A stretch of DNA of 64,000 bases, from positions 5,766,001 through 5,830,000 of the forward strand of contig NZ_CP064686.1 of NCBI RefSeq assembly GCF_023100905.1. Reading direction: 5' to 3'. Positions 40,781 to 48,290 of the stretch are shown here, in pieces; positions within the stretch are counted from its first letter, which is position 1; every line of letters begins with the position of its first letter. The notes under the pieces are model-generated. The model was not told the origin of the DNA. It did not search any database and saw nothing but the letters and a program-made list of their open reading frames with translations. Made by a program: the position numbers and the translations under genes. This DNA comes from Bradyrhizobium sp. 4 (GTDB lineage: Bacteria > Pseudomonadota > Alphaproteobacteria > Rhizobiales > Xanthobacteraceae).

Positions 40781-43471
40781 ATGCCTGATGCAATGGTTGC
40801 TGCGCGTGCCTCTGACGCGGGGCGCGGAACCAGCCAGCAGGTCGATGTTGCCGTGGTCGGTGCCGGATTTGCCGGCCTCTATCTTCTCCATCGGCTGCGC
40901 AAAGCCGGCCTCACGGCGGTCGGCCTCGAAGAAGCCGGCGACGTCGGCGGCACCTGGTACTGGAACCGATATCCCGGTGCGCGCTGCGATATCCAGACCA
41001 TCGATTACAGCTACACCTTCGATCCGGACCTCGAGACCGCCTGGACCTGGTCGGAGAAATACGCGACCCAGCCCGAGATCCTGCGCTATCTGGGCTTCGT
41101 CGCCGACCGTTACGATCTCAGGCGTGACATTCGCTTCAAGACCAAGGTCACGGAAGCGAAATGGGACGAGGCCACCGGACGCTGGCAGCTCACCACCGAC
41201 AATGGCGCGCCGGTCTCCTGCCGCCATTACATCATGGCCACCGGCTGCCTCTCGGCGCCGAAGCCGCCGGAGATCGACGGCGTCAAGGACTTCAAGGGCG
41301 AGGTTTATTTCACCGGACGCTGGCCGCATGACGGCGTCAATCTCGCCGGAAAACGCGTCGCGGTGATCGGCACGGGATCGTCGGCCATTCAGTCGATCCC
41401 GCTGATCGCACAACAGGCCGCACATCTGACCGTGTTCCAGCGTACGCCGAACTTCGCGCTGCCGGCGCATAACGGCCCAGCGCCTTCCGATCGCATGAAC
41501 CTGCTGCAAGGCGATCGCGCGGCCTATCGCGAGCAGGCGCGCCAGTCGATGGCCGGCGTACCCTATCCGCAGCAGACGGTCGTGAGCTGGCAATTAAGCG
41601 ATGTCGAGCGTCGTGAGCGGTTCGAACGCGCGTGGGCGGCCGGCGACCTCGTCCACATCCTGACCCAGCTCTGGGCCGACCAGGCGGTGGACATCGACGG
41701 CAACAAGATCGTCCAGGACCTGATCCGCGAGAAGATCCGCGCTGCCGTCAAAGACCCCGAGACCGCCGCAGCGCTGATGCCGGACGATCATCCGTTCGGC
41801 GCCAAGCGGCCCTGCCTCGATACCAACTATTACGCGACCTACAACCGGCCGAACGTCACGCTGGTCAATCTGCGTCAGGAGCCGATCAAGGCGATCACCG
41901 CAAGCGGCATCACGACGGCAAGGCGCAGCGTTGATGTCGACGTGATCGTGTTCGCGACCGGCTTCGACGCCATGACCGGCGCGATCCGCGCCGTGCATCC
42001 GATCACCGGACGTGGCGGCAAGTCGCTCACCGATGTCTGGGCGCAGGGGCCGCAGACCTATCTCGGGCTCACCGTCGAAGGCTTTCCGAACTTCTTCATG
42101 ATCACCGGGCCCGGCAGCCCGTCGGTGCTGTCGAACATGGCGGTGTCGATCGAGCAGCATGTCGACTGGGTCGTCGATCGTCTCGCGGCATTGCGCGACG
42201 CCGGCTTCACCACGATCGAGCCGACGGAGTCGGCGCAGGCCGGTTGGAACAGGCACATGGCGGACTGCTCGATGGTGACGCTGCACCGGCTCGCCAACAC
42301 CTGGTACACGGGCGCCAACGTTCCCGGCAAGGTGCAGGGCCTGATGCCCTATACCGGCGGCGTCGGTCCCTATCGCAGCATCTGCGACGAGGTCGTCAGC
42401 CGCGGTATGCTCGGCTTCAAGCTGACCGGTCCCAACGTTGCCGCGCAATGCAATGACGGCGAGGTGGTGCGCCTCCAGCCCGATGTGCGGCTGGTGCTCA
42501 ACCTGCTGGCGTCGCTCCACCTGCCGCCGATCGAGTCGATGGGCGCGCAAGGCGCCTGCGCCTTCGTCAATGAGTTCAACAAGGGCCGTCCCGCTGGACG
42601 GCCGATCGGCGAGATCGCCGACGGCACGCTGCCCGGCGCCGACGGTCCCTTGCCTTATCGGGTCTACAAGCCGGCAACATCAGGGCCGCATCCGGTCGTG
42701 GTCTATTTCCACGGCGGCGGCTGGGTGCTCGGCGACGAGCAGTCGGACGAGCCGTTCTGCCGCGACATGGTGCGGCGGACCGGCATGATGCTCGTCAGCG
42801 TCGGCTATCGTCATGCGCCCGAGCATCGTTTCCCGACTGCGGCCGAAGACGGCTATGCGGCGACGCGCTGGATCGCCGAGCACGCCGCCGAGCTCGGCGG
42901 CAGGCCGGGCCCGGTGCTGGTCGCGGGCTGGAGTGCCGGCGGCAACATCGCCGCCGTCACCTGCCAGCTTGCACGCGATCGCGGCGGGCCGGAGATCGCG
43001 GGCCAGCTCCTGATCTGCCCGGTCACCGACTGCACTTTCGACCGCCCCTCCTACAACGACAATGCGACCGGCTATTTCCTGACCCGTTCGCTGATGTACT
43101 GGTTCTGGGACCTCTATTGCTCGCCGGCCGACCGCACCGATCCGCGCGCCTCGCCGCTCCGCGGCAAGGTCGCAGGCCTGCCGCCGGCCTTCGTCGTCAC
43201 CTGCGAATTCGATCCGCTGCGTGACGAAGGCATCGCCTATGCCGAGGCAATGGCGGCCGCCGGTGTCCCGGTCGAGCAACTCAAGGCGAGCGGTCATTTC
43301 CACTCGTCCTTCACGATGGTGGACGTGATCATCACCGGCGCGCCGGGCCGGGTGCAGATGGCCGAGGCCTTGCGGCGCTTCGCAGGGTTGCCACCGGAGG
43401 TCAGCCGCGGCGACGATCGCAGTCAGGTTCATACCAGCCCGGGGCATAAGATCGCGGCGGCCGCGAGCTGA
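40781..43471 (+). CDS. Baeyer-Villiger-type monooxygenase fused to alpha/beta-hydrolase
   Basis: A single 896-residue polypeptide. Residues 1 to about 545 are a type I flavin monooxygenase: FAD site VVGAGFAGLYLLHRL (Gly27-x-Gly-x-x-Gly32), EEAGDVGGTWYWNRYPGARCD, NADPH site VIGTGSSAIQ (197-202) and BVMO fingerprint FKGEVYFTGRWP at 171-182, where the usual His is Phe177. Residues about 600-880 are an HSL/acetyl-esterase-type hydrolase: YFHGGGW (His near 644), AGWSAGGN (Ser near 717), CEFDPLRDEG (Asp near 811) and SGHFHSSF (His near 838). GC and codon use do not change at the join. The obvious idea is ketone-to-ester oxidation followed by ester or lactone hydrolysis on one chain. GGGAGG precedes the ATG. 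Confidence 0.92.
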   Translation: MPDAMVAARASDAGRGTSQQVDVAVVGAGFAGLYLLHRLRKAGLTAVGLEEAGDVGGTWYWNRYPGARCDIQTIDYSYTFDPDLETAWTWSEKYATQPEILRYLGFVADRYDLRRDIRFKTKVTEAKWDEATGRWQLTTDNGAPVSCRHYIMATGCLSAPKPPEIDGVKDFKGEVYFTGRWPHDGVNLAGKRVAVIGTGSSAIQSIPLIAQQAAHLTVFQRTPNFALPAHNGPAPSDRMNLLQGDRAAYREQARQSMAGVPYPQQTVVSWQLSDVERRERFERAWAAGDLVHILTQLWADQAVDIDGNKIVQDLIREKIRAAVKDPETAAALMPDDHPFGAKRPCLDTNYYATYNRPNVTLVNLRQEPIKAITASGITTARRSVDVDVIVFATGFDAMTGAIRAVHPITGRGGKSLTDVWAQGPQTYLGLTVEGFPNFFMITGPGSPSVLSNMAVSIEQHVDWVVDRLAALRDAGFTTIEPTESAQAGWNRHMADCSMVTLHRLANTWYTGANVPGKVQGLMPYTGGVGPYRSICDEVVSRGMLGFKLTGPNVAAQCNDGEVVRLQPDVRLVLNLLASLHLPPIESMGAQGACAFVNEFNKGRPAGRPIGEIADGTLPGADGPLPYRVYKPATSGPHPVVVYFHGGGWVLGDEQSDEPFCRDMVRRTGMMLVSVGYRHAPEHRFPTAAEDGYAATRWIAEHAAELGGRPGPVLVAGWSAGGNIAAVTCQLARDRGGPEIAGQLLICPVTDCTFDRPSYNDNATGYFLTRSLMYWFWDLYCSPADRTDPRASPLRGKVAGLPPAFVVTCEFDPLRDEGIAYAEAMAAAGVPVEQLKASGHFHSSFTMVDVIITGAPGRVQMAEALRRFAGLPPEVSRGDDRSQVHTSPGHKIAAAAS

Positions 43472-43549
43472 AAGGAATATCGGCCGGGAACAATTTCTCG
43501 GTCATCGCGTTTGGTGCTGTGGCATTGAGATGCAGTAATGGGTGTAGGC

Positions 43550-43585
43550 CCCCGGTACGCACGATCGTGTGCCGGGGTTCTTTTT
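43550..43585 (+). terminator. Intrinsic terminator of the fusion gene
   Basis: CCCCGG and CCGGGG close a stem extended inward by mixed A-T and wobble pairs around ACGATC, followed at once by TTCTTTTTG. It is the best + strand terminator after the monooxygenase fusion, 79 bases past its stop. Confidence 0.8.
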
Positions 43586-43600
43586 GCGTGAGGCGGAACG

Positions 43601-43873
43601 ATGGGGGACGTGGCTGGGGATTCAAAGGTCGATTTTGGTGTCCTTGCGGTGCTGCATAAATGGCCATCGCTTGCGAACCAGCGACGGACGGACAGATCGT
43701 CCTACCAGGTGGTCGAGGGCACGCTCGACGAATGCATCTCGGCGTTCATGGCGAAGCCGGCGGCGACCAGGCATCTCTATGAGATCCGCACCATCGCGCA
43801 GCCGCCGCTGGTCACGGACATCCTCTCGCCTGAGCACATCACCGAGCTGGCGCGGCTGCGCGAATTTCTCTGA
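43601..43873 (+). CDS. 90-residue hypothetical protein
   Basis: MGDVAGDSKVDFGVLAVLHKWPSLANQRRTDRSSYQVVEGTLDECISAFMAKPAATRHLYEIRTIAQPPLVTDILSPEHITELARLREFL. Mixed alpha/beta, soluble, no motif I recognise. GAGG lies seven bases before the ATG, but that site sits immediately after the terminator, so transcription must start within about 40 bases. A similarly sized unknown gene follows 79 bases later. Confidence 0.6.
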   Translation: MGDVAGDSKVDFGVLAVLHKWPSLANQRRTDRSSYQVVEGTLDECISAFMAKPAATRHLYEIRTIAQPPLVTDILSPEHITELARLREFL

Positions 43874-43952
43874 TCCTCGCAGAAGCACCGGCTGAGCGCG
43901 GGAACCTTCTACCGGTTTTTCCCGTTGATGGTGATCGGAAGCGAAGGCGTGA

Positions 43953-44267
43953 GTGCCTCAGATGCTTGAAGCCGGCGTGCCAGCCCCTGTCGTGCCCTAT
44001 GGCGCAGACCAGACCCTGTTCGTGGTGATCGATCGCCTCGACAAGGCGACCGAAATCCGTGTCGAGCGAAGCGATCTCGACGCCACGATTGGCGAGCTCG
44101 TCGCCGGCTGCTTCAACGACCCCGTCAAGGTCATCTCGTTCAACACGCTCGAGCACTGGATGAAGGACATCTCGACCGACGTCGCCGGTGAGATCCGGGC
44201 GCGCTGCGACATTGATGGCATGACGCTGCCCGACTATCTCAGCGACTTCGTCGAGAGCCACAGCTGA
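43953..44267 (+). CDS. 104-residue hypothetical protein
   Basis: MPQMLEAGVPAPVVPYGADQTLFVVIDRLDKATEIRVERSDLDATIGELVAGCFNDPVKVISFNTLEHWMKDISTDVAGEIRARCDIDGMTLPDYLSDFVESHS. Alternating strands and helices and acidic pI suggest a small soluble domain. Start is GTG 43953 or ATG 43962 in the same frame; the AAGGCG before the GTG favours the first. Unknown family. Downstream lies a converging 51-residue gene. Confidence 0.65.
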   Translation: MPQMLEAGVPAPVVPYGADQTLFVVIDRLDKATEIRVERSDLDATIGELVAGCFNDPVKVISFNTLEHWMKDISTDVAGEIRARCDIDGMTLPDYLSDFVESHS

Positions 44268-44288
44268 GCGCACGTGGGGTGATGAAAA

Positions 44289-44444
44289 TCAGGCGCGCCG
44301 GTACTTGCCGGCGATGACCTCGATCTCGCGGCGGCGTTCGTCCGCGAAGGTCAGAAGCTTTTCGATCGTCAATGTATCCGTGATCCGTTTGGCCAGCCGC
44401 TCGGCGCGTGCGGCCTGATCTTCGAGATACTGGATCGTGGTCAA
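44289..44444 (-). CDS. 51-residue helical protein, TTG start
   Basis: MTTIQYLEDQAARAERLAKRITDTLTIEKLLTFADERRREIEVIAGKYRRA: one long amphipathic coiled helix. TTG is chosen because GGGAGG lies at a proper distance and no ATG fits. Small helical proteins of this kind (DUF-type, about 50 residues, with TIEKLLTFADE) occur in many Bradyrhizobium genomes as far as I recall; no function is known. Confidence 0.6.
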   Translation of the reverse strand: MTTIQYLEDQAARAERLAKRITDTLTIEKLLTFADERRREIEVIAGKYRRA

Positions 44445-44557
44445 ACGCCGCCTCCCAAGAGCTTCAATCTGGAGTCCCGAATGATTGGGTATCCATGGTG
44501 GCTGGAGGCGGCTAACAGCCGGTTAAGCACAGCGTTTCGGATCGATGTCACTGCAAA

Positions 44558-45073
44558 TTATTGCACCACGTCGAGCCTGACATTGGTGACGCCCTTGTCG
44601 ACCATGCCGAGCGCCTCCGCCGCGGAGGGCGAGATGTCAACCACGCGTCCGCGAACATACGGCCCGCGATCGTTGATCCTGACGGTCACGAAGCGACCGG
44701 ATGAAACGTCAGTGACGCGCAGCTTTGTGCCGAACGGCAGGCTGGGATGGGCCGCGGTCAATTCGTTCTTGTCGAACCGCTCGCCGCTCGCCGTCTCCGT
44801 GTCCGAATAGAAGCTGGCGACGCCATGCGAGACGCTTTGCTTTGCGTCGCCGTCGGGGACGCGGGCCCGGCTGGTCGGACGTGGATGCAGCGCCGCCACC
44901 CTGTGCGGTCGTTCGACAGCGGCTTGGCGGTGGGTGCCGAGATCGGCCTTCTGGCGGCCGACGGGCGATTGCGCACACGCCGCAAGCGACGCCGCGCCGA
45001 TGATGGCGAGCAGTATCCGGCACAGGGTTGCCGGCGAAATCCGGGCAGTTTCGGCACGTGCAAATCGAGACAT
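44558..45073 (-). CDS. RlpA-like lipoprotein
   Basis: 171 residues. Lipoprotein signal with lipobox LAAC (Cys33). After a Ser/Pro/His-rich linker, HGVASFYSDTETASGERFDKNELTAAHPSLPFGTKLRVTDVSSGRFVTVRINDRGPYVRGRVVDISPSAAEALGMV is a double-psi beta-barrel with the catalytic Asp in INDRGPY, as in RlpA septal lytic transglycosylases. No SPOR domain. Anchored in the envelope. A second, non-lipoprotein, RlpA is at 19488. Role in peptidoglycan turnover is inferred. Confidence 0.9.
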   Translation of the reverse strand: MSRFARAETARISPATLCRILLAIIGAASLAACAQSPVGRQKADLGTHRQAAVERPHRVAALHPRPTSRARVPDGDAKQSVSHGVASFYSDTETASGERFDKNELTAAHPSLPFGTKLRVTDVSSGRFVTVRINDRGPYVRGRVVDISPSAAEALGMVDKGVTNVRLDVVQ

Positions 45074-45167
45074 GATGCGCCCTCCGAACGACCCCGAGTT
45101 TCGGTGGGCAATGAGGGCAGAACCTTGTCGGAACGAAAGCGCGCCTGCGGCCGCAGCCGTTTCAGGT

Positions 45168-45389
45168 TTAGCTGTGGCGATTCCACCACACTGGCTTGTC
45201 CTGAATCGAGACAGACTCCTGGGATAAGCCCGATACGACGCGCCAGATCGGGCGCGTCTCCGGAGGAACCTCGCCAGGCTCGACGTCGCCCTTCAAGAGC
45301 CGTGCGAGTTCGCGCCGATAGAGCCGCCGCCAGCCGGTCCTCAGGCTGGCGAGAAAGTCGAGCTCCCGTTGTGTCAGCGTGCACATCAT
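45168..45389 (-). CDS. Small basic protein, unknown function
   Basis: 73 residues: MMCTLTQRELDFLASLRTGWRRLYRRELARLLKGDVEPGEVPPETRPIWRVVSGLSQESVSIQDKPVWWNRHS. A basic helix then a polar tail. It follows the DUF1501 gene by 29 bases on the same strand and may belong to that operon, but the ribosome-binding site is poor. Confidence 0.4.
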   Translation of the reverse strand: MMCTLTQRELDFLASLRTGWRRLYRRELARLLKGDVEPGEVPPETRPIWRVVSGLSQESVSIQDKPVWWNRHS

Positions 45390-45418
45390 GAACCCGATCC
45401 GGTTGCGAGAGCCCGTCG

Positions 45419-46669
45419 TCAGCCGACGAGGCCTCCCATCGGCTTGACGTCGGCGCTGCCGGGGAAGACGGCTTCTGCGAGCACCTTCTCCTCGACACGC
45501 AGATGATCCCTCAGCAGGCCCTTCAACACTGCGCGCAAATCCGTGGTCGGCTTGAGATCGCGATCCTCGAAGAGTTGCGCCGGCTTCAGACCCGGCCAGT
45601 CCGCGATGACGCGGCCACCGGTAAGCCCGCCACCGATCAGGAAGGCGACCGTGCCCGTGCCGTGGTCGGTGCCCTGCGTCCCGTTGATGCGCGCGGTTCG
45701 CCCGAACTCGGTGACAACCGCGACGACGGTCTCGCGCCACGCCTCGCCCATGTTGCTCTCGATCGCGGCAAAGGCGCCGTCGAGCGCGCCCAGCAGATTG
45801 TAGAGCTGGCCCGAGGCCGCGCCTTCGGCGATGTGCGTGTCCCAGCCGACAAAGCCCATCGCGCCGACGCGCGGACCGTCGAGCTTTGCGAGATAGCGCG
45901 CGGCGGTACCGGCGGCTTCGGCGAAATAGGCGCGGACGCGTGCGATGCCGGGCGGCGCCAAGGTTGGATCGTCGGACATCGGATCGCCCGCGCCCGATGC
46001 GCCGCCGAGCGACGCGAGCCTCATGCGGGCCTGGAGCACGGTCGCAAGCTTCGGATCGGTGTGCTGGTAGAGATCGAGCAGGCGGCTCTGCGTGTCCTCG
46101 CTCGCCGGCAACAATCTCTGCGGCACCCATGTCATCACAGGCGCCGAACCGCGCACCACCAGCGGCGTCACAGAGCCAATGCCGAGCGCGCGGCTGCCGC
46201 GCGGGTCGACACGCCCGCCGGATTCCAGCGCGAGCAGCGCGCGGTTGAGCCATCCCGAGCTTGTCATGCCTGGCTTGACGAGCCCGCTCTCCAGCACGTC
46301 CTGGCCGTCGAAATGCGAACGCTCGCGATAGGGCGTCGCGGTGGCATGGACGATCGCAGCCTTGCCGCTTTTGTAGAGCCGATGCAGGTTCGGCATCGCC
46401 GGATTGAGCGCGAAGAAGGCATCGAGCGGCAGCGCGGGCGGCTTGCCGTCCAGCGCCAGCGCGCGATCGCCGCGCAGGGAGATCCAGTCGGGATCGCCCA
46501 CCGGCGCAACCGCGCCAAGGCCGTCGAGCGCGCCGCGCAGCACGATGACCAGCAGGCGCGGATCGCGCCCTTCGGCGCGCGCGATCCGCGGCATCTGGCT
46601 CCACGCGAATAGCGCGCCGGATCCGACCAGAAGCTCGCGCCGCGTGGGCAAATGATTGACGACGCCCAT
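45419..46669 (-). CDS. DUF1501 Tat-exported protein
   Basis: 416 residues. MGVVNHLPTRRELLVGSGALFAWSQMPRIARA is a twin-arginine leader. The rest shows DUF1501 blocks: LLVIVLRGALDGLGAVAPVGDPDW, SHFDGQDVLESG, MGFVGWDTH and VVAVVTEFGRTARINGTQGTDHGTGTVAFLIGGG, the latter with Thr and His in an alkaline-phosphatase-like arrangement. These proteins usually pair with DUF1800, as here: two bases separate the two genes. Periplasmic; activity unproven, sulfatase or phosphatase-like fold inferred. Confidence 0.88.
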   Translation of the reverse strand: MGVVNHLPTRRELLVGSGALFAWSQMPRIARAEGRDPRLLVIVLRGALDGLGAVAPVGDPDWISLRGDRALALDGKPPALPLDAFFALNPAMPNLHRLYKSGKAAIVHATATPYRERSHFDGQDVLESGLVKPGMTSSGWLNRALLALESGGRVDPRGSRALGIGSVTPLVVRGSAPVMTWVPQRLLPASEDTQSRLLDLYQHTDPKLATVLQARMRLASLGGASGAGDPMSDDPTLAPPGIARVRAYFAEAAGTAARYLAKLDGPRVGAMGFVGWDTHIAEGAASGQLYNLLGALDGAFAAIESNMGEAWRETVVAVVTEFGRTARINGTQGTDHGTGTVAFLIGGGLTGGRVIADWPGLKPAQLFEDRDLKPTTDLRAVLKGLLRDHLRVEEKVLAEAVFPGSADVKPMGGLVG

Positions 46670-46671
46670 GC

Positions 46672-48123
46672 TCACCTCCTCTGAAAATCCGCCGACATGA
46701 ACAAGAGCGCCAACGCTTGCTGCCGGCTCTCGGCACGGCCGACCGCCTGCTTCACCTCGGGTGATATCTCGGAGGCGAAGACGTCCTCGATGATCACTTG
46801 CGGATCGGCCGTGGTCGCGATGCGTTCGGCGAAATTGTTGGCGATGTCGAGCCGCCGGCCAATGCCGTCGATCCAGCTTGCCTCGTCCTCCGGATAACCC
46901 TTGGGCGCCGATGGCCGCCACAGCCCTTCACCGAGCAGCTCCTGGCCGCCGGTGAAGCGGACGGGATCGACGGTCGTGATGCCGGTCGCGCGCACCATGC
47001 CGACGCCCCACTCGCTCGGACGCTTGAGTTTCGACGGCGGCCCGCGCCACGCCTCGTCCGACGACACCATCGCGATCGCGACCTGCTTGAGATCGCCCTC
47101 GGCGTCGCGAAAAATCTTCGCCATCTGCTCGATCAGCACAGGCGGCGGCTCGTCGGCCACGAAATGTCGTGCGAGTTTGGTCGCGACATGGGTCGCGGTC
47201 GCCGGATGCGCGGCGAGATCGCGCAGCACCGCGCGGCCCTGCTCAACGTCCTCCTGCTCGTAGCGCTTGCCGAGCACGGTCTGTCCGCCGGGCTCGTGCA
47301 GCCGCGGATTGAAGGTGAATTCGCCGCCGTGCTCGGGATTGTCGCCGGGCGGCACCAGCGTCCATCCCGTCAACACATTGGCGAAGCTGATGACGTCGTC
47401 TTGCGTGTAGCCGGCGCGCACGCCGAGCGTATGCAGCTCCATGATCTCGCGCGCGATGTTCTCGTTGAGGCCGCGGCTGCGGTTGATGCCGGCGATCGAG
47501 TTCGCACCCATCGAGCCGAGATTGTCGAGATAGAACAGCATCGCCGGATGGCCCTCGACGGCCAACAGGAGATCGACGAAGCGGCCGAGCGTATTGGCGC
47601 GAACGGCTTCGCGCTCATAGGCGCCGGACATGCTCTGGATCTTGTTGGCTGAGATGCAGAAATGGTTCGACCAGAACCACACCAGCCGCTCGGCAAAGCC
47701 GATGTCGGCGGCAAGCGCAGCTTCCGTACGCAGCTTGGCTTCCTGCAAATAGATCGGACGTCCGGGATCCGGAACGGCCTCGGCCGCCTGCTTGGCCGCC
47801 ATCTCGGCGGCATCCTTGTCCGCTCCTTGGCCTTGCGTCTGGTCTTCCGACATGGTCGGCGTCGCCGCCACCTGCTGCTTTTTAGCTTGCTGCTGGGCCT
47901 GCTTGGCGCGCGCGGCGCGCCGCGCATTGGCATCGGCCACGGTGCGATAGGCCTTTGCGCTGGAGGGAAGGCTCGCGGCGGCGTTCAGGACGAGCGGGCG
48001 GTCGAGCTCGGCTATCAGCGCGCCGCGCGGGTCGGTTCCGAGAGCCGCAATCGATCCCGGACGCGGCCCCATCCCGAAGCGATGAAGTGCCAGCACGGCC
48101 TCGGCCTTTGCAGAACTGCTCAT
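46672..48123 (-). CDS. DUF1800 family protein
   Basis: 483 residues starting MSSSAKAEAVLALHRFGMGPRPGSIAALG, the family's common opening with a helical domain. It shows RTEAALAADIGFAERLVWFWSNHFCISANK, LGSMGANSIAGINRSRGLNENIAREIMELHTLGV, YTQDDVISFANVLTGWTLV and HPATATHVATKLARHFVADEPP. A 40-residue Gln/Ala/Lys insertion near 75-110 (KQAQQQAKKQQ) is unusual for the family. No signal peptide visible. It is transcribed into DUF1501. Function unknown: such pairs occur in many soil bacteria and planctomycetes. Confidence 0.88.
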   Translation of the reverse strand: MSSSAKAEAVLALHRFGMGPRPGSIAALGTDPRGALIAELDRPLVLNAAASLPSSAKAYRTVADANARRAARAKQAQQQAKKQQVAATPTMSEDQTQGQGADKDAAEMAAKQAAEAVPDPGRPIYLQEAKLRTEAALAADIGFAERLVWFWSNHFCISANKIQSMSGAYEREAVRANTLGRFVDLLLAVEGHPAMLFYLDNLGSMGANSIAGINRSRGLNENIAREIMELHTLGVRAGYTQDDVISFANVLTGWTLVPPGDNPEHGGEFTFNPRLHEPGGQTVLGKRYEQEDVEQGRAVLRDLAAHPATATHVATKLARHFVADEPPPVLIEQMAKIFRDAEGDLKQVAIAMVSSDEAWRGPPSKLKRPSEWGVGMVRATGITTVDPVRFTGGQELLGEGLWRPSAPKGYPEDEASWIDGIGRRLDIANNFAERIATTADPQVIIEDVFASEISPEVKQAVGRAESRQQALALLFMSADFQRR

Positions 48124-48181
48124 GGCGAATGCCCAATTCTTGCGAGCCTGCCGACGGTGTCGGCGGGAAGTTACGAAGCGT

Positions 48182-48202
48182 AATGCTACGTAATGTAGCA
48201 TT
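48182..48202. promoter_or_regulatory. Inverted repeat upstream of DUF1800, BlaI-operator-like
   Basis: AATGCTAC, five-base spacer GTAAT, GTAGCATT: a perfect 8-base inverted repeat, centred 69 bases before the DUF1800 start. CTAC and GTAG in this order resemble the CTACA-TGTAG half-sites of BlaI/MecI operators. A blaI gene is encoded 2.6 kb upstream, so control by it is plausible. Confidence 0.5.
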
Positions 48203-48290
48203 CACGACAAAGACCGGCAAGCGGAGATTGAGAGAGCGCCGTCAACAACTCGGGAGCCGCCGGTCCTGCAGATCAGCGGCGGCGATCCTT

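Noticed and set aside
45390..46736. Frame open through the DUF1501 gene, joined to the small basic protein
   Set aside because: The part above 45389 is an out-of-frame reading of DUF1501, with low-complexity Arg/Ala sequence.
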